A DNA stretch of 64,000 bases from Microterricola pindariensis (GTDB lineage Bacteria > Actinomycetota > Actinomycetes > Actinomycetales > Microbacteriaceae): contig NZ_MPZN01000001.1 in the NCBI RefSeq assembly GCF_002936985.1, positions 62,001-126,000 on the forward strand, given 5' to 3'. A model generated the notes under the pieces. The model did no database searches. It was not told the DNA's origin and saw only the letters and a list, made by a program, of their open reading frames with translations. The translations under genes and the position numbers were made by a program. This document shows positions 1 through 8,863 of the stretch, piece after piece (within the stretch, counting starts at the first letter, position 1; every line of letters starts with the position of its first letter).

Positions 1-1
1 C

Positions 2-2245
2 GACTTCGTTCCCCCCTTCGAGGGCGGCGACGGCAAGAGCACCAAGGCCGCCGACCAGCAGCCGATCAGCCGCCGCAACTTCATCGAGCTGTGCGAGCGC
101 CTCACCGTCGAGGACGAGAAGCAGTTCGAGGCGCTCTGGCGCACCCTCGGCCTCTCGGTCGACTGGACGCAGAGCTACCGCACCATCGGCGACGAGGCCC
201 TGTTCACCTCGCAGCTGGCCTTCATCCGCAACGTCGAGCGCGGCGAGGCCTACCAGGCCATGGCCCCGACGCTCTGGGATGTCACCTTCCGCACCGCCGT
301 CGCGCAGGCCGAGCTGGAGGACCGCGACCAGCCGGCCGCCTACCACCGGGTCAGCTTCCACAAGCCCGATGGCGGCACGATTGAGATCGAGACGACCCGC
401 CCCGAGCTGCTCGCGGCGTGTGTCGCCCTCGTCGCGCACCCGGATGACGAGCGCTACAAGCCGTTCTTCGGCAGCACCGTGACCACTCCGGTGTTCGGCG
501 TCGAGGTGCCCGTGCTCGCGCACCACCTCGCCCAGCCGGACAAGGGCTCCGGCATCGCCATGATCTGCACCTTCGGCGACGTCACCGACGTGGTCTGGTG
601 GCGCGAGCTGCAGCTGCCGAACCGCGCCATCATGGGCTTCGACGGCCGCATCATCGGCGAGGCGCCCGAGGCCATCACGAGCGAGGCCGGCCTCGCCGCC
701 TACGCCCAGATCGCCGGCAAGACCGTGTTCTCGGCCAAGGCCGCCATGGTCGAGCTGCTCCGCGCGAGCGGCGAGATGATCGGCGAGCCGAAGAACATCC
801 AGCACCCCGTCAAGTTCTTCGAGAAGGGCGACAAGCCCCTCGAGATCGTCTCCACCCGCCAGTGGTACATCGGCAACGGCGCGAAGGACGAGGCGCTCCG
901 CGCGCGTCTGCTCGAGCACGGCGCCGAGCTGGAGTGGCACCCCGACTTCATGCGCGTGCGCTACGAGAACTGGGTCGGCGGCCTGACCGGCGACTGGCTG
1001 ATCTCCCGCCAGCGCTTCTTCGGCATCCCGATCCCCGTCTGGTACCCGCTGGACGCCGACGGCAACCCCGTCTTCGACGCGCCGATCATCGCCGGCCGCG
1101 AGATGCTGCCCGTCGACCCGTCCAGCGACACCGCCCCCGGCTACGAGGAGGCCCAGCGCGGCGTCCCGAACGGCTTCATCGGCGAGCTCGACGTCATGGA
1201 CACCTGGGCGACCTCCTCGCTCACCCCGCAGCTGGCCGGCGGCTGGGAGCGCGACCCGGAGCTGTTCAACCTGGTCTTCCCCTACTCGCTGCGCCCGCAG
1301 GGCCAGGACATCATCCGCACCTGGCTGTTCTCCTCCATGCTGCGCGCCGAGCTGGAGCACGGCGTCGCGCCGTGGAAGCACGCCAGCATCTCCGGCTTCA
1401 TCGTCGACCCCGACCGCAAGAAGATGTCCAAGTCCAAGGGCAACGTCGTCACCCCGGCCGACATCCTCGAGCAGCACGGCTCCGACGCGGTGCGCTACTG
1501 GGCCGCCTCCTCGCGCCTCGGCACCGACGCGGCCTTCGACCCGCAGAACCCGACCCAGATCAAGATCGGCCGCCGCCTCTCCATCAAGATCCTGAACGCG
1601 GCCAAGTTCATCCTGAGCTTCGAGCAGGGCGCGGACGCCGGCACGCTCGACACCGTGACGGAGCCGCTGGACCTCAGCATGCTCGCCTCGCTGCACACCG
1701 TGATCGACCAGGCGACCGCCGCGTTCGAGAACTACGACCACGCCCGCGCGCTGGAGCTCACCGAGAGCTTCTTCTGGACGTTCTGCGACGACTACCTCGA
1801 GCTGGTCAAGGAGCGCGCATACGCCGACGGCGCCGGACAGGCCTCGGCCACGACCGCGCTGCGCATCGCGCTGTCCGTTCTGCTGCGCATGTTCGCCCCC
1901 TTCGTGCCGTTCGCGACGGAGGAGGCGTGGTCCTGGTCCAACGAGGGCAGCGTGCACACCGCCAGCTGGCCCGTGTCCGTCCCGCTGCCCGATGCGGCGC
2001 CGCAGGTGCTCGCTCTGGCCGGCCAGGCGCTCATCGGCATCCGACGTGCCAAGACCGACGCCAAGGCGTCACAGAAGACAGCCGTGACCTCGGCGACTAT
2101 CATGGCAACTTCGGAGCAGCTTCAGCTGCTCCGTCTGGCTGCAGAAGACCTCAAGGCGGTTGGACGCATCCAGCAGCTGAGCTTCGTCGAAGGCACTGAG
2201 ATCGCCGTCACCGATATTGTTTTCGCCCCCGCGCAGGAGAGCTAG
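2..2245 (+). CDS. valS: valyl-tRNA synthetase, 3' part (5' end outside the window)
   Basis: This enzyme charges tRNA-Val with valine in the cytoplasm. The open frame runs in from base 2, so roughly the first hundred residues, including the HIGH motif, lie outside the window. The class I signature KMSKS is at bases 1421-1435 inside DRKKMSKSKGN, and the connective editing domain precedes it. After the anticodon-binding region the protein ends at VFAPAQES. No C-terminal coiled-coil arm is visible, which fits the archaeal-like ValRS subtype known in several Microbacteriaceae. A GNAT gene follows 9 bp after the stop and is probably co-transcribed. Confidence 0.96.
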   Translation, partial: DFVPPFEGGDGKSTKAADQQPISRRNFIELCERLTVEDEKQFEALWRTLGLSVDWTQSYRTIGDEALFTSQLAFIRNVERGEAYQAMAPTLWDVTFRTAVAQAELEDRDQPAAYHRVSFHKPDGGTIEIETTRPELLAACVALVAHPDDERYKPFFGSTVTTPVFGVEVPVLAHHLAQPDKGSGIAMICTFGDVTDVVWWRELQLPNRAIMGFDGRIIGEAPEAITSEAGLAAYAQIAGKTVFSAKAAMVELLRASGEMIGEPKNIQHPVKFFEKGDKPLEIVSTRQWYIGNGAKDEALRARLLEHGAELEWHPDFMRVRYENWVGGLTGDWLISRQRFFGIPIPVWYPLDADGNPVFDAPIIAGREMLPVDPSSDTAPGYEEAQRGVPNGFIGELDVMDTWATSSLTPQLAGGWERDPELFNLVFPYSLRPQGQDIIRTWLFSSMLRAELEHGVAPWKHASISGFIVDPDRKKMSKSKGNVVTPADILEQHGSDAVRYWAASSRLGTDAAFDPQNPTQIKIGRRLSIKILNAAKFILSFEQGADAGTLDTVTEPLDLSMLASLHTVIDQATAAFENYDHARALELTESFFWTFCDDYLELVKERAYADGAGQASATTALRIALSVLLRMFAPFVPFATEEAWSWSNEGSVHTASWPVSVPLPDAAPQVLALAGQALIGIRRAKTDAKASQKTAVTSATIMATSEQLQLLRLAAEDLKAVGRIQQLSFVEGTEIAVTDIVFAPAQES

Positions 2246-2254
2246 GAGAGCCGC

Positions 2255-2716
2255 ATGACCGTGCAGATTCGCCCGATCGCCGATGGAGACTTCTTCAATT
2301 GGATCGGCCTCTATGAGGGTTACAACAGCTTCTACAACAAGCAGCTGACCGACCAGAAGGCGCTCATCCTGTGGAGTTGGCTGGTCGACAAGAACCACGA
2401 GAGCTTCGGCTACGTCGCCGAGGAGGACGGCGAGCTCATCGGGCTGGCCCACCTGCGTGAGTTCGCCCGCCCGCTGGATGCCAGCCGCGGCCTGTTCCTC
2501 GACGACCTCTACGTGGCCGATTCGGCCCGCGGCAACGGCGTCGGCGCCGCGCTGCTGGAGACCGCCAAGGACTACGCCAGGGAGAACCGGCTGAGCGTCG
2601 TGCGCTGGATCAGCGCCAGCGACAACGAGGTGGCGCAGCTGCTCTACGACAAGGTCGCAGAGCGCACGGACTGGGTCACCTACGACATGGACCCGAACGC
2701 AGAGGGCGGCGCCTGA
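2255..2716 (+). CDS. GNAT family N-acetyltransferase
   Basis: This 153-residue protein is a single GNAT domain. It probably transfers an acetyl group from acetyl-CoA to an unknown amine substrate. The family's acetyl-CoA loop is visible as RGNGVGAALL near residues 90-100, after the beta-strand region LFLDDLYVAD; the C-terminal half ends with the usual YDK region. The ATG is preceded by GGAGAG 5-10 bases upstream, just after the valS stop. Its stop codon TGA shares a base with the ATG of the next gene, so the two are translationally coupled. The substrate cannot be read from the sequence. Confidence 0.88.
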   Translation: MTVQIRPIADGDFFNWIGLYEGYNSFYNKQLTDQKALILWSWLVDKNHESFGYVAEEDGELIGLAHLREFARPLDASRGLFLDDLYVADSARGNGVGAALLETAKDYARENRLSVVRWISASDNEVAQLLYDKVAERTDWVTYDMDPNAEGGA

Positions 2717-2997
2717 TGCAGCTCGGCAAGCGGTGGGCTTTCGGCGCGAGCGCGCCGGACACCCTGCCCGAGGTCGTCCTGGTCGCCGTTGAGGCCGTCG
2801 AGAGCGATGAGGCGCCGGCCGGCGTCGACCGCGCCACCTGGCGCTGGACGCTGACCTGGCTGGAGAACAAGCCGGTGCTCGAGCTGGATGACGGCACCGT
2901 CATCCGTTACGACGCCGAGGCGGACAGCGCCACGATCACGCAGCGCGTGCCGGCCAGCACCAGCGAGTTCGCCGAGAGCGACGACGAGGACTGGTAG
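2716..2997 (+). CDS. small acidic protein of unknown function
   Basis: I do not recognise a named family for this 93-residue protein. It has no signal peptide and no membrane segment. A mixed beta/alpha region with WRWTLTWLENKPVLELDDGTVIRYD in its middle is followed by an acidic tail ending SESDDEDW-like (residues FAESDDEDW). Its ATG overlaps the stop of the upstream acetyltransferase gene (TGATG), which argues for real translation and a linked role. Codon usage matches its neighbours. It is the last gene of the valS run; a repeat-filled intergenic region follows. Confidence 0.75.
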   Translation: MQLGKRWAFGASAPDTLPEVVLVAVEAVESDEAPAGVDRATWRWTLTWLENKPVLELDDGTVIRYDAEADSATITQRVPASTSEFAESDDEDW

Positions 2998-3060
2998 CGT
3001 TCCGACCGGCGGGACGGGCATCCCGCCCGCCGGTCGCCCAATGGGGCGCGCTCACCTCCC

Positions 3061-3423
3061 CGCTGGTCGAGTAGGCCCGCCAGGGCCGTATCGAGACCCT
3101 GACACCACCCGAACCGTTCCGGGCACGAGGTCTCGATACGCTCGTTCCTCGCTACTCGACCACCGGGTCTGGTTCCTCCCCCGCTGGTCGAGTAGGCCCG
3201 CCAGGGCCGTATCGAGACCCTGACACCCCCCGAACCGTTCCGCGCACGAGGTCTCGATACGCTCGTTCCTCGCTACTCGACCACCGGGTCTGGTTCCTCC
3301 CCCGCTGGTCGAGTAGGCCCGCCAGGGCCGTATCGAGACCCTGACACCCCCCGAACCGTTCCGCGCACGAGGTCTCGATGCGCTCGTTCCTCGCTAGTCG
3401 ACCAGCGGGTCTGGTTCCCCTCC
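3061..3423. repeat. three tandem 121-bp units, each a head-to-head pair of short palindromic repeats
   Basis: Units begin at 3061, 3182 and 3303 and are almost identical. In unit 1 the left half is TGGTCGAGTAG (3064-3074), core GCCCGCCAGGGC (3075-3086), CGTATCGAGACC (3087-3098). The right half, 3129-3162, is the same element inverted but with a different core: GGTCTCGATACG, CTCGTTCCTCG, CTACTCGACCA. The third unit has small changes in its right half (GATGCG for GATACG, CTAGTCG for CTACTCG). The left core can form a 4-bp stem, GCCC/GGGC. The motif belongs to an intergenic repeat family common in Microbacteriaceae; its function is unknown. Confidence 0.9.
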
Positions 3424-3454
3424 CGAGGTTTCCTGAGGTTGGGCTGTCGCCTTT

Positions 3455-3473
3455 CGCGACGCTGCGCGTCGCG
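3455..3473 (-). terminator. hairpin just after the methyltransferase stop
   Basis: CGCGACGC (3455-3462) pairs perfectly with GCGTCGCG (3466-3473) around a TGC loop. It abuts the stop codon of the minus-strand methyltransferase gene. No T-tract follows, so termination strength is uncertain. Confidence 0.45.
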
Positions 3474-4337
3474 CTACTTGGTCGCGATGATCTCGCCGTG
3501 GGGCATGCCGAGCCAGCCGTCGGCGTCGGCCGCCCAGTAGCGCCAGCCCTCGGAGATCTCCTGCAGGTCGGAGAGGGTGGCGACGCCGGTCTCGATGGCC
3601 TGCGCCGCGAAGCTCGACTCGAGGGCGCGTTCGGCCCAGCTGCTCCCCCACCAGTCGCGCTCGGCGTCCGTGGCGAAGCACCACATCGTCGCCGAGCTCT
3701 CAATGGAGTGGAAACCCGCGTGCCTGGCCCACGCCTTGAGCGAGCGGCCGGCATCCGGGAACGCGCCGTTGCCGAGCATCACGGCGCGCATGCTCGCCAG
3801 CCAGAGGTCCAGGGCGGGCAGCGCCGGGTACCACGAGGTGGAGCCGTAGATGACGTCGCGCACCGCGAGGATGCCGCCGGGCTTCAGCACGCGCCGCATC
3901 TCGCGCATCGCGTCGACCGGCCGGGCCAGGTGCTGCATCACCTGATGCGCGTGCACGACGTCGAAGCTGTCGTCCGGGAAGTCCAGTGCATAGACATCTC
4001 CGACGGAGAAACGCACGTTGCGCAACCCGCTGTCGGTGGCCAGGGCCTGGGCCTGCTCGACGACGTCGGCCTCGGAGTCGATGCCGACCACCTCGCCGGG
4101 GGCGACGCGCGGGGCCAGGTCGACGGTGATGGTGCCCGGGCCGCAGCCGACGTCCAGCACCCGCTGCCCGGCGGCCAGGTGCGGGAGCAGGTAGCCGGCC
4201 GAGTTCTGCACGGTGCGCCAGGAGTGGGTGCGCAGCACGCTCTCGTGGTGGCCGTGGCTGTAGCGCTCGGGCGGGGCGGTCTCGCTGCGATCGGTCTCCG
4301 GCAGGTACGGGTCCTCTGGCGTGCTTCCAATGCTCAT
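3474..4337 (-). CDS. class I SAM-dependent methyltransferase
   Basis: This 287-residue cytoplasmic enzyme transfers a methyl group from S-adenosylmethionine to an unknown acceptor. SAM-binding motif I is VLDVGCGPGT, near residue 60. It is followed by the acidic residue of GIDSEADV, then by DVYALDFPDDSFDVVHAHQVMQ-type motifs and the post-I region VLKPGGILAVRD. This layout is the UbiE/COQ5-like methyltransferase fold. The C-terminal half is rich in Trp and Ala and lacks a recognisable extra domain. It has its own promoter-like TAGGCT six bases before the ATG, suggesting a leaderless mRNA. It is convergent with the valS operon. Confidence 0.85.
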   Translation of the reverse strand: MSIGSTPEDPYLPETDRSETAPPERYSHGHHESVLRTHSWRTVQNSAGYLLPHLAAGQRVLDVGCGPGTITVDLAPRVAPGEVVGIDSEADVVEQAQALATDSGLRNVRFSVGDVYALDFPDDSFDVVHAHQVMQHLARPVDAMREMRRVLKPGGILAVRDVIYGSTSWYPALPALDLWLASMRAVMLGNGAFPDAGRSLKAWARHAGFHSIESSATMWCFATDAERDWWGSSWAERALESSFAAQAIETGVATLSDLQEISEGWRYWAADADGWLGMPHGEIIATK

Positions 4338-4343
4338 GTGCCG

Positions 4344-4349
4344 AGCCTA
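4344..4349 (-). promoter_or_regulatory. -10 element, leaderless start of the methyltransferase gene
   Basis: On the minus strand TAGGCT is followed by 6 bases and then the ATG at 4337. A -10 box at this spacing puts the transcript start on the start codon. No good -35 box is visible. Confidence 0.5.
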
Positions 4350-4380
4350 GCCCCGCCCGCCGAGGGTGGGCGGACACAGA

Positions 4381-4417
4381 GAAGCGGCCCGCACCTCGTG
4401 GAGGTGCGGGCCGCTTC
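4381..4417 (-). terminator. strong hairpin terminator of the suf operon
   Basis: A perfect 17-bp stem (4381-4397 with 4401-4417, arms GAAGCGGCCCGCACCTC and complement) closes on a GTG loop. It lies 27 bases beyond the sufT stop. The sequence after it on the minus strand is moderately U-rich. Confidence 0.85.
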
Positions 4418-4443
4418 GGAGCCTGAATCAGACGGGCTCAGGC

Positions 4444-4773
4444 CTAGATCGAGAAGCCGAGGGCGCGCATCATGTCGCGTCCGTCGTCCGTGATCTTCTC
4501 CGGGCCCCACGGCGGCATCCACACCCAGTTGATGCGGAAGGCGTCGACGACACCGTCCAACGACTCGGCGGTCTGCTCCTCGAGAACATCGGTGAGCGGG
4601 CAGCCGGCGCTGGTGAGGGTCATGTGGATGACGAGCGCGTTGTTCTCGTCGTCCCAGCCGAGGTCATAGATGAGCCCGAGGTCGACGATGTTGATGCCGA
4701 GCTCCGGGTCCATGACGTCTTTGAGTGCCTCTTCGACCTGGTCGTAGAGTGCGGGGGCGAGCGTGCTGGTCAT
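4444..4773 (-). CDS. sufT: SufT-like Fe-S assembly factor (MIP18/DUF59 family)
   Basis: This 109-residue protein belongs to the MIP18/PaaD-like DUF59 family, whose members help deliver or mature Fe-S clusters. Visible hallmarks are the N-terminal EEALKDVMDPELGINIVDLG segment and the conserved cysteine in MTLTSAGCPLTD. The C-terminal part, INWVWMPPWGPEKITDDGRDMMRALG, is also typical. It is the last gene of the suf cluster, 4 bp after the sufC stop. A TAGGCT box six bases before its ATG lies across the sufC stop, so it may also be transcribed alone as a leaderless message. Confidence 0.9.
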   Translation of the reverse strand: MTSTLAPALYDQVEEALKDVMDPELGINIVDLGLIYDLGWDDENNALVIHMTLTSAGCPLTDVLEEQTAESLDGVVDAFRINWVWMPPWGPEKITDDGRDMMRALGFSI

Positions 4774-4777
4774 AGGA

Positions 4778-5542
4778 CTAGCCTACGTTCGCGCCGGTGA
4801 GAAAGCGATCGTAGCCCTCGTCCTCAAGGCGGTCGGCGAGCTCGCGGCCGCCCTGTTCCGCGATGCGGCCGTTCACGAACACGTGCACGAAGTTGGGCTC
4901 GATGTAGCGCAGGATCCGGGTGTAGTGGGTGATCAGCACGATGCCCAGGCCGGTGTTGGCCTTGGCCCGGTTGACACCCTCCGAGACGATCTTCAGCGCG
5001 TCGACGTCGAGGCCGGAGTCGGTCTCGTCGAGGACGGCGAACTTCGGCTTGAGCAGCTCGAGCTGGAGGATCTCGTTGCGCTTCTTCTCGCCACCGGAGA
5101 AGCCCTCGTTCACGTTGCGCTCGGCGAAGGACGGGTCCATGCGCAGGGCGTCCATGGCGGTGCGGACGTCCTTGATCCAGTGGCGGATGCTGGGAGCCTC
5201 GCCCTCGATCGCGGTCTTGGCGGTGCGGAGGAAGTTGGTGTTGGTCACACCGGGGATCTCGACCGGGTACTGCATGGCCAGGAACAGGCCGGCCCGTGCG
5301 CGCTCGTCGACGCTCATGTCGAGGACCTCGACGCCGTCGAGCAGGATGGAGCCGCCCTCGACGTGGTACTTCGGGTGGCCGGCGATCGTGTACGCGAGGG
5401 TGGACTTGCCGGAGCCGTTGGGGCCCATGACGGCGTGGATCTCGCCCTCGTTGATGGTCAGGTCGACGCCGCGCAGGATCTTCTTGGCACCCTGGTCGGT
5501 CTCGACGTTGACGTGCAGGTCCTTGATCTCAAGAACAGACAT
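4778..5542 (-). CDS. sufC: Fe-S cluster assembly ATPase SufC
   Basis: SufC is the cytoplasmic ABC-type ATPase of the SufBCD scaffold. The 254-residue protein shows Walker [10 protein letters not shown] near residue 38, the ABC signature FSGGEKKR and Walker B with [13 protein letters not shown]. The SufC-specific spelling [11 protein letters not shown] follows the signature. I place the start at the ATG giving MSVLEIKDL, with an AAAGAGA stretch upstream. A TTG three codons earlier is a less likely start. It sits between the Rieske gene and sufT. Confidence 0.95.
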   Translation of the reverse strand: MSVLEIKDLHVNVETDQGAKKILRGVDLTINEGEIHAVMGPNGSGKSTLAYTIAGHPKYHVEGGSILLDGVEVLDMSVDERARAGLFLAMQYPVEIPGVTNTNFLRTAKTAIEGEAPSIRHWIKDVRTAMDALRMDPSFAERNVNEGFSGGEKKRNEILQLELLKPKFAVLDETDSGLDVDALKIVSEGVNRAKANTGLGIVLITHYTRILRYIEPNFVHVFVNGRIAEQGGRELADRLEDEGYDRFLTGANVG

Positions 5543-5607
5543 AGTGTTCAATCTCTTTCGTGTTCGGCGCGCTTGCGCCAGGCAGGTAAGTGCCGTTCCG
5601 GAATGTT

Positions 5608-5934
5608 CTAGACGGCCAGGGTGACGGCCGGGTCAATGTAGATGTCGCCGTCGACCAGGTTGACCTGGTAGACGGGTACGGGCTCGTAGGCCGGGAGCGT
5701 CAGCGGCTTGCCGGTGCGCAGCGAGAACTGCGATCCGTGGGCCCAGCATTCCAGCGTGTCGCCCTCGACGAAGCCCTCGGAGAGGGAGATGTCGCCGTGC
5801 GTGCAGGTGTCGCCGATGGCGAAGACCTCGCCGGCGGAATCCTTCACCAGGGCGATGGAGACACCGTCGATGTCGACCTTGACGGCCTTGTTCTCCTCGA
5901 GCTCGTCGAGCCCGCAGATCCTGCTTGCCGCCAT
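5608..5934 (-). CDS. Rieske-type [2Fe-2S] ferredoxin of the suf cluster
   Basis: This 108-residue protein is a small Rieske domain (NirD/biphenyl-dioxygenase ferredoxin type). The two cluster-binding motifs are CTHGDISL and CWAHGSQF, that is C-x-H and C-x2-H. It presumably carries electrons for Fe-S assembly or repair, but its partner is not known. Its ATG overlaps the sufD stop by one base (TGATG), so it is translationally coupled to sufD. A Rieske gene between sufD and sufC is the usual actinobacterial arrangement. Confidence 0.92.
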   Translation of the reverse strand: MAASRICGLDELEENKAVKVDIDGVSIALVKDSAGEVFAIGDTCTHGDISLSEGFVEGDTLECWAHGSQFSLRTGKPLTLPAYEPVPVYQVNLVDGDIYIDPAVTLAV

Positions 5935-7160
5935 CAGAGTGCCGTTCCGACGAGCTCGGCCTCGAGGACGGCCTGCAGGCGCTCCTCGAGCGGTGCGGAG
6001 CCGATCTGCTGCACGATCTCGCTGAGGAAGCCGCGGACGACGAGGCGACGCGCCTCCTCCTCCGGGATTCCGCGGGACTGCAGGTAGAACAGCTGCTCGT
6101 CGTCGAAACGACCCGTGGCACTGGCGTGGCCGGCCCCGGCGATGTCGCCCGTCTCGATCTCGAGGTTCGGGATCGAGTCGGCCCGGGTGCCCTCGCTGAG
6201 GACCAGGTTGCGGTTCTGCTCGTAGCTGTCGGTGCCGGTGGCCTGCTGGCCGATCAGCACGTCGCCGATCCAGACGGTGCGCGCACCCTCGCCCTGCAGT
6301 GCGCCCTTGTAGTTGACGCGCGAGCGGGTGTGCGGCGCCTCGTGGTGCACGTAGACCTGCTGCTCGAGGTGCTGGCCGGCGTCGGCGAAGTAGAGGCCGT
6401 AGGCCTCGACGTCGGCGCCGGACTCGGCCAGGTGGGTCGTCGGGTTGAGCCGGACGACCGAACCGCCGAGCGAGACGACGATGTGCTTGAGCTTGGCGTC
6501 GCGGCCGACCCGGGAGAAGTGGTTGGCCAGGTGCACGGCCCCGTCGTTCCACTGCTGCACGGTGATCATGCTGAGGTTCGCGGACTCGCCCACGATGATC
6601 TCAACGTTCTCGACGATGCGGGCGTCGCCCGTGTTGTCGAGGACGATGCGCGCGTTGCTGAATGGCGCGGCCTCGATCACGATGTGGGCGGCGCGGGCGG
6701 CGGTGCCGAGCGCGTCGCGCAGCACGGTCACCTCCGTGGCGTCCTCACCGGTGATGCGGATGAGCAGGGCCTTCTCGAAGCTCGTCCAGGCGTTCGCCGA
6801 GGCGCGCTCCTCCGGCTTGCCGGCGGTGCCGATGCGGGGGTCGGTGCGGTCGATCCAGCTGATGCTGACGCCTGCGGCATCCGTCGCGGTGTACGGGAAC
6901 GCCGAGCCGTCCAGCTCGCCGTCCAGGAGGTCGGCGAACTTGGCGATCGGGGAGAGCTTCCAGACGGCCTCGCGGCCCGTGATCACGGGGAAGTCGCTGT
7001 GCTCGAAGGAGGCGAAGCGGGCGGAGCGGGTCTGCACGGGGGCGAGACCCCAGCCCCCGTCGCTGTGCTTCTTGAGGCCGTGCTGCTCGGGCGAGACGAG
7101 GCTCGCCGCGGGCGCGTCGGAACTGGGCATGGTTGTACTGGGTGTCGAGGCGGCGGACAT
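5934..7160 (-). CDS. sufD: Fe-S cluster assembly protein SufD
   Basis: SufD is a beta-helical partner of SufB and SufC in the Fe-S scaffold. The 408-residue protein has the SufBD domain in its C-terminal two thirds. The family's C-terminal pattern is clear: DDEQLFYLQSRGIPEEEARR followed by LVVRGFLSEIV. The N-terminal 30 residues are low-complexity (Ala/Ser/Pro) and an internal ATG exists at about 7130, so the true start could be slightly later. The gene follows the sufB stop with no gap. Confidence 0.94.
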   Translation of the reverse strand: MSAASTPSTTMPSSDAPAASLVSPEQHGLKKHSDGGWGLAPVQTRSARFASFEHSDFPVITGREAVWKLSPIAKFADLLDGELDGSAFPYTATDAAGVSISWIDRTDPRIGTAGKPEERASANAWTSFEKALLIRITGEDATEVTVLRDALGTAARAAHIVIEAAPFSNARIVLDNTGDARIVENVEIIVGESANLSMITVQQWNDGAVHLANHFSRVGRDAKLKHIVVSLGGSVVRLNPTTHLAESGADVEAYGLYFADAGQHLEQQVYVHHEAPHTRSRVNYKGALQGEGARTVWIGDVLIGQQATGTDSYEQNRNLVLSEGTRADSIPNLEIETGDIAGAGHASATGRFDDEQLFYLQSRGIPEEEARRLVVRGFLSEIVQQIGSAPLEERLQAVLEAELVGTAL

Positions 7161-8579
7161 TTAGCCGACGGATCCTTCCATGCCCATTTCAATGAGCTTG
7201 TTGAGTTCAAGTGCGTATTCCATGGGGAGCTCGCGCGCGATCGGCTCGATGAAGCCGCGCACGATCATCGCCATGGCTTCGGTCTCGGTCATGCCACGGC
7301 TCATCAGGTAGAAGAGCTGCTCCTCGCTGACCTTCGACACGGTGGCCTCGTGGCCGAGCTGCACGTCGTCGACGCGGATGTCGATCGCCGGGTAGGTGTC
7401 GGAGCGCGAGATGGTGTCGACCAGCAGCGCGTCGCAGACGACGCTGTTCGCCGAGTGGTGGGCGTTGGCATCGATGCGCACCTCGCCGCGGTAGCCGGCG
7501 CGGCCACCGCCGCGGGCGATCGACTTGGAGACGATCGACGACTGCGTGTACGGCGCCATGTGCACCATCTTGGCGCCGGCGTCCTGGTGCTGGCCGGGGC
7601 CGGCGAAGGCGACGGAGAGGGTCTCGCCCTTGGCGTGCTCGCCCATCAGGAAGATGGACGGGTACTTCATGGTGACCTTGGAGCCGATGTTGCCGTCGAC
7701 CCATTCCATGGTCGCGCCCTCTGCGGCCGTCGCACGCTTGGTGACGAGGTTGTAGACGTTGTTCGACCAGTTCTGGATCGTCGTGTAGCGCACGCGGGCG
7801 TTCTTCTTGACGATGATCTCGACGACGGCGGAGTGCAGCGAGTCGCTCTTGTAGATCGGGGCGGTGCAGCCCTCGATGTAGTGAACGTAGCTGCCCTCGT
7901 CGGCGATGATGAGGGTGCGCTCGAACTGGCCCATGTTCTCCGTGTTGATGCGGAAGTAGGCCTGCAGCGGGATCTCCACGTGCACGCCGGGCGGCACGTA
8001 GACGAAGGAGCCGCCGGACCAGACGGCCGTGTTCAGCGCGGCGAACTTGTTGTCGCCCGTCGGGATGACGGTGCCGAAGTACTCCTCGAAGAACTCCGGG
8101 TGCTCCTTGAGAGCGGTGTCCGTGTCCATGAAGATGACGCCCTGGGCCTCGAGCTCTTCGTTGATCTGGTGGTAGACCACCTCGGACTCGTACTGGGCGG
8201 CCACGCCGGAGACCAGGCGCTGGCGCTCTGCCTCCGGGATGCCGAGCTTCTCGTACGTGTTCTTGATGTCGTCCGGCAGGTCTTCCCAGGTCTGGGCCTG
8301 CTTCTCGGTCGAGCGCACGAAGTACTTGATGTTGTCGAAGTCGATCTCGCTGAGGTCTGCGCCCCACGTCGGCATCGGCTTGCGGCCGAAGAGCTCGTAG
8401 CCCTTCAGACGGCGCTCGAGCATCCACGCCGGTTCAGATTTCAGTGCCGAGATGTCGGAGACGACCTCCTTCGAGATCCCTCGACGGGCGGATGCACCTG
8501 CGGCATCCGGGTCATGCCATCCGAACTCGTAGACACCAAGTGACTCGAGCTCGGGGCGGTCGATGAGCACGTCCGACAT
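7161..8579 (-). CDS. sufB: Fe-S cluster assembly protein SufB
   Basis: SufB is the scaffold subunit on which SufBCD builds Fe-S clusters. The 472-residue protein has the expected family length. It shows the characteristic block [19 protein letters not shown] and the C-terminal [19 protein letters not shown] ribosome site (AGAGG) lies about 6 bases before the ATG. It is the first gene of the operon. No SufR-type repressor gene precedes it; the divergent neighbour is ctaA. Confidence 0.96.
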   Translation of the reverse strand: MSDVLIDRPELESLGVYEFGWHDPDAAGASARRGISKEVVSDISALKSEPAWMLERRLKGYELFGRKPMPTWGADLSEIDFDNIKYFVRSTEKQAQTWEDLPDDIKNTYEKLGIPEAERQRLVSGVAAQYESEVVYHQINEELEAQGVIFMDTDTALKEHPEFFEEYFGTVIPTGDNKFAALNTAVWSGGSFVYVPPGVHVEIPLQAYFRINTENMGQFERTLIIADEGSYVHYIEGCTAPIYKSDSLHSAVVEIIVKKNARVRYTTIQNWSNNVYNLVTKRATAAEGATMEWVDGNIGSKVTMKYPSIFLMGEHAKGETLSVAFAGPGQHQDAGAKMVHMAPYTQSSIVSKSIARGGGRAGYRGEVRIDANAHHSANSVVCDALLVDTISRSDTYPAIDIRVDDVQLGHEATVSKVSEEQLFYLMSRGMTETEAMAMIVRGFIEPIARELPMEYALELNKLIEMGMEGSVG

Positions 8580-8690
8580 TCTCTACCTCTTCTCCTGCCC
8601 GCTTTAACCGGCTATCAGTCCGGCTCATTCCCGATCCAGGCGCGAATGCGTCTGGCATGGGGGATGAATGTGCGGGTGGCTGCTTTGCGT

Positions 8691-8719
8691 ACATAAGATA
8701 TTCAAGAACCGCTTATCAA
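8691..8719 (-). promoter_or_regulatory. possible sufB promoter
   Basis: On the minus strand TTGATA (8719-8714) and TTATGT (8696-8691) are 17 bp apart. The -35 box is 5/6 to consensus; the -10 box is poor. The predicted leader would be about 105 bases. The 284-bp sufB-ctaA gap shows no other clear signal. Confidence 0.3.
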
Positions 8720-8863
8720 GGCGCGCGTCACTGCGTCGTGTAACGCGACGGCGCGTGAGCACGGTTCTCAAACCAAATTTCATTCTACAGCCACACAGCT
8801 GAGGATCGGCGTGCGCGCAGCTTGGCGTCGCCAAAACAGACAAGACACGAAGGCGAATACACG

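Larger units (their letters stand above)
2998..3473. other. 476-bp intergenic region, repeat-filled
   Basis: No gene is visible between the acidic-protein gene (+) and the convergent methyltransferase gene (-). Most of the region is taken by three tandem 121-bp repeat units (3061-3423), described separately. The remainder is a GC-rich spacer and the hairpin at 3455-3473. Open frames crossing the units follow the repeat period and carry no recognisable protein features. Confidence 0.8.

Noticed and set aside
3061-3423. CRISPR array
   Set aside because: The 121-bp units are contiguous and nearly identical throughout; there are no short repeats separated by unique spacers and no cas genes.
8822-8863. 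Earlier TTG start for ctaA adding 14 residues
   Set aside because: No ribosome site precedes it, and the added residues are polar and unlike CtaA N-termini.
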